DNA from: Promethearchaeota archaeon
GTDB taxonomy: Archaea > Asgardarchaeota > Lokiarchaeia > Sigyniarchaeales > SOKP01
Assembly: GCA_008080735.1 (NCBI GenBank)
Contig: SHMW01000034.1
Location: forward strand, 1-38,586
DNA length: 38,586 bases
Reading direction: 5' to 3'
The translations under genes were made by a program, and so were the position numbers. Positions 33,784 to 38,586 of this stretch are shown piece by piece. A model generated the notes under the pieces. That model worked only from the letters and a program-made list of their open reading frames with translations, did no database searches and was not told where the DNA came from. Within the stretch, counting starts at the first letter, position 1, and every line of letters begins with the position of its first letter.

Positions 33784-35292
33784 TCATTGGTCTTCTAAAG
33801 GAAGGGTAATAATAAACCTTGCACCTTTATTCCGACCTTCCGATTCCGCCCAAATTTGGCCTCCGTGAAGATCAATTATCGCTTTCGAAATGAAGAGCCC
33901 CAGTCCAGAGCCTTGAATATCAATAAAATCAAGTTCCTCCTCATCTCGCTCAAATTTTCCAAATTGAGTAAAGAGCATGCTCGTCTCTTTTTGCGTCAAT
34001 CCGATTCCCGTATCTTCTATACTTAATCTTGCATGAAGATCATTTTTTTCTAAAATGATTCTAATGATACCATGTGGAGGGGTGTTTTTTAGAGCATTGA
34101 TTAAAATATTAGTGATAACCTGTTTTATTCTCAGTTCATCTAAGGAGAGAATTATATTCTCAATATATTTTTTCTCAAGATTTATTTGATGTTTTTTAAT
34201 CAGAAATTTTATATCCTCTATACTCTCGTCAACAAGATTATTTAAGTTTGTATTTTCCTTGTTTAGCTGGAGTTTGTTATAATTAATCCTTGTTGCATCT
34301 ATTAAATTCTCGATCAACTTTTCAAGCCTCGAACTCGCTCTTATAACAGTACTAATGATATCAGCAGCTTTATGGTTGATATCAATTAATCTAGATTCAA
34401 ATAAATATTCGATAGCCCCCATAATTAATAATAGGGGCGTTTTAAGTTCATGAGAGATCCGTATCATTAATTTTTTTCTTGTATTATCTAATTCATGTAA
34501 TGTTTTTAGTTCCTTATTAATAAGTAATTCAGCTTCTTTTCGTTTAGAAATATTTTGAATGATAACTTGAATAAAGGAATCATTTTCTAATTGAACAACT
34601 GAGCCTTGTAAATTAGTCCATATCAGATTTCCATCTTTTCTTTTTATTTCAACATCGATTCGATTGACATGCTCTCCATTTACCATTTTATTAAATAATG
34701 AAGTTAGCGTTGGAATATCTTTCGTCTGAATTATTGGAATCTGTGAGAAATGTTTATGTATGAAATCAGTTGATTCATATCCCGTTAAATTCTCTGTTGT
34801 CGGGTTAGATTCGATTATTTTTCCATCAAAATTTAAAATAATAATTCCAAAGGGACTTTTTTGGAATAAATTTCTAAATCTTTTTTCAGATTCTTTCAAT
34901 CTTCCTTCTGCTAATTTTCTACGCGTAATATTGGCTCCTATTCCCATAATCGCATAGATTTCATTGTTTTTTTTTAGGGGGATTCCATAAGTCTCTAAAA
35001 AAAGCACATGTCCATCTTTTGATTTCAGTTTATAGGTACTCCGTTCACTTTGTTTTCCTTTTTGGATAATTTCTCTCGTAATATCCATTGCTTTAATTAA
35101 TTGGTCTTTGTCAGCCAATACATCCAAGAAGTTCAAAGATTCGATCTCTTCCTCCTTGTATCCCAAAGCATCTAATGCTATTTTATTAGCATCTAGAAAA
35201 TTTCCTTTTAAATCATTTACATAAATGTAATCTAGAGAATATTCAAAAAGGTCTTTAAACTTGCTTCTTATAAAGTCTTTGTCATACCTCAA
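33784..35292 (-). CDS. PAS-domain sensor histidine kinase (paralogue of the kinase in the por locus)
   Basis: A 502-residue soluble kinase with two PAS domains (about 8-125 and 130-250), a HisKA domain with phospho-acceptor H281 in RISHELKTPL, and a HATPase domain with NILINALKNTP, IEDTGIGL and GSGLGLFIS. It has no membrane segments and no receiver. From the second PAS domain onward it aligns well with the kinase at 9294-11108, including KEAELLI before the HisKA helix and WAESEGRNKGA at the end, so the two are paralogues. No response regulator is encoded nearby. It is divergent from nagA. Confidence 0.94.
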   Translation of the reverse strand: MRYDKDFIRSKFKDLFEYSLDYIYVNDLKGNFLDANKIALDALGYKEEEIESLNFLDVLADKDQLIKAMDITREIIQKGKQSERSTYKLKSKDGHVLFLETYGIPLKKNNEIYAIMGIGANITRRKLAEGRLKESEKRFRNLFQKSPFGIIILNFDGKIIESNPTTENLTGYESTDFIHKHFSQIPIIQTKDIPTLTSLFNKMVNGEHVNRIDVEIKRKDGNLIWTNLQGSVVQLENDSFIQVIIQNISKRKEAELLINKELKTLHELDNTRKKLMIRISHELKTPLLLIMGAIEYLFESRLIDINHKAADIISTVIRASSRLEKLIENLIDATRINYNKLQLNKENTNLNNLVDESIEDIKFLIKKHQINLEKKYIENIILSLDELRIKQVITNILINALKNTPPHGIIRIILEKNDLHARLSIEDTGIGLTQKETSMLFTQFGKFERDEEELDFIDIQGSGLGLFISKAIIDLHGGQIWAESEGRNKGARFIITLPLEDQ

Positions 35293-35430
35293 TTCATTTT
35301 CACTTTCGGATGATAGGACTTGATATTAGTTTTTTTGAAAATTTATAAATGAAATTATTAAAATAATTTCGCCATCTAATTCTATCTGTTATTTTTATTA
35401 TAAATCACATCCATTAAAAAAGTTAACAAT

Positions 35431-35440
35431 CTTATATATT
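35431..35440 (+). promoter_or_regulatory. TATA box for nagA
   Basis: CTTATATATT is a good BoxA match. The predicted start site, about 25 bases on (near 35460), lies after the TTG at 35451, so that TTG cannot be the translation start of a message made from this promoter. Confidence 0.5.
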
Positions 35441-35492
35441 ACTATTTAGATTGTGTTTATTAATTATTTTAGTTGTAATTTCCCAAATTATA

Positions 35493-35500
35493 GTGATGAG
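35493..35500 (+). promoter_or_regulatory. Shine-Dalgarno that decides the nagA start
   Basis: GTGATGAG lies four bases before the ATG at 35505. This favours a protein beginning MNIPGWIDLQVNG, where NagA family similarity starts, over the hydrophobic upstream extension. Confidence 0.55.
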
Positions 35501-35504
35501 TTTT

Positions 35505-36479
35505 ATGAATATTCCAGGTTGGATTGATTTGCAGGTAAATGGTTTTAAAGGAATTAACTTTTCTTCTCCAAATTTAACTTTAGAAGATATAAATCATGTG
35601 AATATTGAATTGCATAAGAGAGGGACTGTCGGGTATTGTCCTACATTAATTTCCTCCCCTACTGAAACGTACAAACACAATCTTCCTTTACTCTCAAAAG
35701 CTATGAGCCTTGAGGCAGGCGCTAAAATATTAGGAATCCATTTGGAAGGGCCCTTTCTAAATCCAACAAATGGCCCACGGGGAATTCATTCCGAAAATTG
35801 CATAAGGAACCCTTCAATAAAATTCTTTGAGAAACTTTATAATTTGGCGAACGAAAATATCGCGCTAGTCACAGTAGCTCCGGAACAACCTAAGGCATTA
35901 GACTTAATAGAATATATTTCGAATTCAACCCATTCAACCGTATCCTTAGGACATACCTTAGCAGATAGTAAAATAATTCGCGATGCCACAAATTTAGGAG
36001 CGAGGGCGGCAACCCATGTGGGAAATGGTATCTCAGAACAGATAAATCGTCATAAAAACCCCATTTGGACTATATTAGCTGAGGATGATTTATATGGACT
36101 GTTCATCACTGATGGATTCCATCTTCCAAAAGAATTTATTAAAGTAGCTCTGAGAGCTAAAAAAGTGTCAAAATTTATCGTAACAAGCGATTTAATTCAT
36201 TTTTCGGGAATGAGTCCAGGAAATTATAAATTAAATGGTGTAAAAGTTGTATTAGAACCCAATGGATATTTTCATAGGAAGAATTCAAACCAACTTGCTG
36301 GATCCACTCGAACTATGATGAATTGTGTCAATTTCATTTTCAGCCTTGACGAACTTGCTCCCAATGATATCCAAAAAATAGCATTTGAAAATCCCTTAAT
36401 GCTCTTGAAAAAACCATTTAGAAACTATATGTTTAACTCTATAAAAATAAAGTTCAAAAATGGATCATTCATTTTATAA
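35505..36479 (+). CDS. nagA: N-acetylglucosamine-6-phosphate deacetylase
   Basis: A 324-residue amidohydrolase that removes acetate from N-acetylglucosamine 6-phosphate. It begins WIDLQVNGFKGI and carries GIHLEGPFLN (metal-binding glutamate), SLGHTLAD and THVGNGI (metal histidines), ITDGFHLP, and VTSDLIHFSG with the catalytic aspartate. THVGNGI replaces the THLFNAM usual in bacteria. An in-frame TTG at 35451 would add a hydrophobic N-terminus, but TATA position, Shine-Dalgarno and family length all support the ATG at 35505. No nagB or sugar kinase is nearby, so it may serve amino-sugar or glycan recycling. It is shorter than the 380 residues of E. coli NagA, mainly at the ends. Confidence 0.88.
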   Translation: MNIPGWIDLQVNGFKGINFSSPNLTLEDINHVNIELHKRGTVGYCPTLISSPTETYKHNLPLLSKAMSLEAGAKILGIHLEGPFLNPTNGPRGIHSENCIRNPSIKFFEKLYNLANENIALVTVAPEQPKALDLIEYISNSTHSTVSLGHTLADSKIIRDATNLGARAATHVGNGISEQINRHKNPIWTILAEDDLYGLFITDGFHLPKEFIKVALRAKKVSKFIVTSDLIHFSGMSPGNYKLNGVKVVLEPNGYFHRKNSNQLAGSTRTMMNCVNFIFSLDELAPNDIQKIAFENPLMLLKKPFRNYMFNSIKIKFKNGSFIL

Positions 36480-36524
36480 ATCATCTGATTAAAAGATTGT
36501 TAATTGGACAAAAAATTCAGAATC

Positions 36525-36534
36525 TTTATATAAT
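36525..36534 (+). promoter_or_regulatory. TATA box for the small GTPase
   Basis: TTTATATAAT lies 45-54 bases before the ATG at 36579 and predicts a leader of about 20-25 bases. Confidence 0.5.
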
Positions 36535-36578
36535 AAAAGCGACCTAATACTATTCATCATAGAAGAGAACCGCTCAAT

Positions 36579-37112
36579 ATGGACAGCAAATTCGTTTTTA
36601 AAATTTTACTTCTCGGAGATAAATCAGTGGGAAAGACAACTCTTACATATAAATATGTGACGGGGTCATTTAAGAGAAATATAAAGCAAACTATAGGTGT
36701 GGATATTTTCTCTAAATTTTTGACTTTTCATGGTAAAGAAATTAAATTTCAATTGTGGGACTTTGGAGGCCATAAACGCTTTCGACAAATACTTCCAAAA
36801 TATACTGTTGGGGCGAATGCTGTTCTTTTATTATATGATATCACTAATTTTTCCTCATTTGAGCACCTTTCCTCGTGGCTTCAATTTATAGCAGAAAATA
36901 CAAAAGATATCCCCATTTTGCTAATAGGAGCAAAGAAGGATCTTGTTGAGATGCGAGAGGTCCCATTCGAGAAAGGTGAGGAATTTAGCAAGGATGCAGA
37001 TTTAGAGAAGTTTTTTGAAATATCATCTTTAACGGGAAAGAATGTGGAGAAGGTTTTTGAAGAATTGATGAAAATATTGATGATAAAAAAGAAATTAAAT
37101 ATTGAAACCTAA
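36579..37112 (+). CDS. Rab/Ras-like small GTPase
   Basis: A 177-residue GTPase of the extended Ras family. G1 is GDKSVGKTT (13-21, K19 and T20), the G2 threonine is in KQTIGVD, G3 is WDFGGH (60-65), and G5 is in SSLTGKN near residue 150. Two points differ from canonical Rab. The residue after the G3 GG is H65 instead of the catalytic Gln, and G4 reads GAKKD (117-121), with alanine where NKxD has asparagine. The C-terminus (KKKLNIET) has no cysteine for prenylation. Such GTPases are numerous in Asgard archaea. It has its own TATA box; no GAP, GEF or longin protein is adjacent. Confidence 0.93.
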   Translation: MDSKFVFKILLLGDKSVGKTTLTYKYVTGSFKRNIKQTIGVDIFSKFLTFHGKEIKFQLWDFGGHKRFRQILPKYTVGANAVLLLYDITNFSSFEHLSSWLQFIAENTKDIPILLIGAKKDLVEMREVPFEKGEEFSKDADLEKFFEISSLTGKNVEKVFEELMKILMIKKKLNIET

Positions 37113-37243
37113 ATCGAATTTTCGAATTAAATTTTTGAAATTGGGACATTTCAAGAATTATTTAAAAAAAATTAGAAAATTATTAATCTCACATTAGTTA
37201 GAATTGATTTAGAAAAATATGAAATTTTTAAATTTTCTTTAAT

Positions 37244-37972
37244 CTATGTAGATTTTATTTTTATCTTTTTAGTTATTAGTGCACCAATCAATACTATAGT
37301 AGATAATGTAAAGATGAGAAAATAATTTGTAAAAGGTATCTGTCCATTAGTATTGGTTTGAATACTAAATCGATATAAAACTGTGTCGGAATCATCTTTT
37401 ATTTCAGCTTTGGATAATACACCAGAATTTATATTAAAAGTGTATATTATTAAATATTCTGTGAGATCGGTTTCATTGTAGATCCATTGATTGTTTAGAT
37501 TATAACTATTTTCATCTGCTGAATACTCGTCTAAATAATCATCCACATCAAGGGCCGAGAAATAAGCTCCAGAATACCAGGGTCCTAAAAATATTATCAT
37601 TCCTTCAAATTTTTGATAACTCAATCTATATTCTAAAATATCTGCCGATAAACCAAAATTGGAATTACTCCAATTCCAAATATCAAAATCCAGGTACCAA
37701 TTGTAAGTATCTGAGGAGATGTTAATAAATTTATATTTCCTTTGATAATTTAAATTTTGACACCCATCTCCAAATTTTTCCTTTAGGTCATCTTCCCAAT
37801 TTACTCCAAATGTAGTATTTAATGCATCTTGGTTTACTAGATCAACTTTCCATATGAATTCTTCCCCAATATTAATGTTCCATGAATAAGTTTGTGCGAA
37901 GGTATATGGTACATTTAGAAGGAGTACAAAAAGGATGAAACCCAAAATTTTCATATAAAGTTTTGATTTCAT
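37244..37972 (-). CDS. Secreted, membrane-anchored surface protein of unknown function
   Basis: A 242-residue protein. The N-terminus (ILGFILFVLLLNVPYTFAQ) is a signal peptide, probably cut near residue 26. The exposed part (about 27-210) is beta-rich with many aromatic and asparagine residues (YSWNINIGEEFIWKV, NWYLDFDIWNWSN), and its N-X-S/T sites could be glycosylated. A C-terminal helix (YFLIFTLSTIVLIGALI) followed by lysines should anchor it, with the body outside. The family is not recognised. It is next to another probable surface protein on the same strand. Confidence 0.75.
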   Translation of the reverse strand: MKSKLYMKILGFILFVLLLNVPYTFAQTYSWNINIGEEFIWKVDLVNQDALNTTFGVNWEDDLKEKFGDGCQNLNYQRKYKFINISSDTYNWYLDFDIWNWSNSNFGLSADILEYRLSYQKFEGMIIFLGPWYSGAYFSALDVDDYLDEYSADENSYNLNNQWIYNETDLTEYLIIYTFNINSGVLSKAEIKDDSDTVLYRFSIQTNTNGQIPFTNYFLIFTLSTIVLIGALITKKIKIKST

Positions 37973-38115
37973 TTTTACTGTTTATTCACATTAATGTATA
38001 TGATTATTATTAGGATACCAACATTTTATTAAATTTTTGAAAAATGATCCATTTCTCAAGAAAAGAAAAAAAAGAGGTTTTGATTTTACTCTTCCGAGTA
38101 GATAGCGGCAGCAGT

Positions 38116-38586
38116 TTAATAGACTGAATCAATTCTAAACCAGATAGTATACCGACAATCACCCATATCATAGCGGGATCCCGACCAATACCATCCGTTA
38201 TTTATATACCCATGCCATTGGGAAGGATTGAACCACCATTGAAATACAGGATAATCATCGTCCCCTGAGGTAGAATCATATTCGGATGCTTGGACCCTTA
38301 CTTTCGCATAGGAATTGTAAGAGAATAAGGCATAATGATAATTGTTCCAGTCGATAGCTTCCTTTTTGCCAGCCTTCTCGTAATCATCATTGGCTTTATC
38401 AATCTTATCAAGATGATTATCGTTTTTGTCTCCGCCAGCCGCACAGCTTGGGAAATAAGCCTCTCCAATCCATAGCTTTAGGTACATTTCACCATCGCCC
38501 ATCAGCCAGCCTTCATGTTCGTCATCGTAATAGACCTCGTCTACAAAAACTGTCATTTTATAGAGGTCGGCAGACGCATCGACGGC
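38116..38586 (-). CDS. C-terminal part of a probable beta-sandwich surface protein (cut by the window edge)
   Basis: The reading frame runs open to base 38586, so the ATG at 38556 is probably internal and the true start lies beyond the window. The visible 156 residues begin AVDASADLYKMTVFVDEVYYDDE. The pattern of acidic D/E residues followed by GDGEMYLKLWIG is like calcium-binding beta-sandwich domains that occur as repeats in secreted proteins. Two cysteines (PSC and GDC) may pair. Tryptophan and tyrosine are frequent. Its base composition is visibly richer in G and C than the neighbouring genes. No membrane helix is seen at the C-terminus. The function is unknown. Confidence 0.7.
   Translation of the reverse strand, partial: AVDASADLYKMTVFVDEVYYDDEHEGWLMGDGEMYLKLWIGEAYFPSCAAGGDKNDNHLDKIDKANDDYEKAGKKEAIDWNNYHYALFSYNSYAKVRVQASEYDSTSGDDDYPVFQWWFNPSQWHGYINNGWYWSGSRYDMGDCRYTIWFRIDSVY

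Noticed and set aside
35451..35504. TTG start giving nagA a hydrophobic N-terminus (CLLIILVVISQIIV)
   Set aside because: The TATA box predicts transcription starting after this TTG, and GTGATGAG points to the ATG at 35505, where family similarity begins.

Overview
The window looks like chromosome from an Asgard archaeon, most like a Lokiarchaeota-type lineage. The archaeal signs are aEF-1-beta next to its usual small zinc-ribbon partner, an Sm-like protein, a RIO2 kinase, four-subunit pyruvate:ferredoxin and two-subunit indolepyruvate:ferredoxin oxidoreductases, TATA boxes of the TTTAWATA type, and Shine-Dalgarno cores of the GGTGA(T/G) type. The Asgard flavour comes from eukaryote-like proteins in the same AT-rich DNA: a Rab/Ras-like small GTPase, a PP1/PP2A-type phosphatase, an isoprenylcysteine-methyltransferase-like enzyme, and a membrane protein whose N-terminus matches the gelsolin repeat. 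The lineage is inferred from gene content, not from a marker tree. No tRNA, rRNA, CRISPR array, insertion sequence or prophage was seen, and no gene-free stretch exceeds about 300 bases.

Layout. 0.1-7 kb: an adenine-specific DNA methyltransferase, the PPP phosphatase, a gamma-glutamylcyclotransferase-like protein, an Sm protein, a SAM methyltransferase, RIO2, and the gelsolin-like four-TM protein. 6.6-11.7 kb: porDAB and porG on the minus strand, split by a plus-strand PAS histidine kinase. 11.9-14.5 kb: a lysophospholipase-like hydrolase and two tandem crotonase paralogues, one lacking a catalytic glutamate. 14.7-21.4 kb: mutS, a TIM-barrel sugar isomerase-like protein, the ICMT-like enzyme, and mutL. 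21.6-23.7 kb: small zinc proteins, aEF-1-beta, a DUF1761-like membrane protein, and a zinc-knuckle plus winged-helix protein. 23.7-27.4 kb: a membrane-anchored hydrolase, a membrane protein of unknown function, and an M23-fold protein. 27.4-30 kb: iorBA. 30.2-37.1 kb: an SRPBCC protein, a fold-III PLP enzyme, an acyl-CoA ligase, a second PAS kinase, NagA, and the small GTPase. 37.2 kb to the end: two surface-type proteins, the last cut by the window edge.

How the genes work together. The metabolic core fits ferredoxin-coupled 2-oxoacid oxidation (Por, Ior) with lipid or acyl-CoA handling (hydrolases, acyl-CoA ligase, crotonases). MutS and MutL form a bacterial-style mismatch-repair pair, and both carry sliding-clamp-binding-like motifs. 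The points most worth a second look are the gelsolin-like membrane protein, the kinase inside the por locus, three genes whose best-placed start codon is ATT or CTG rather than ATG/GTG/TTG, the crotonase with a lost glutamate, and the MutS tail.
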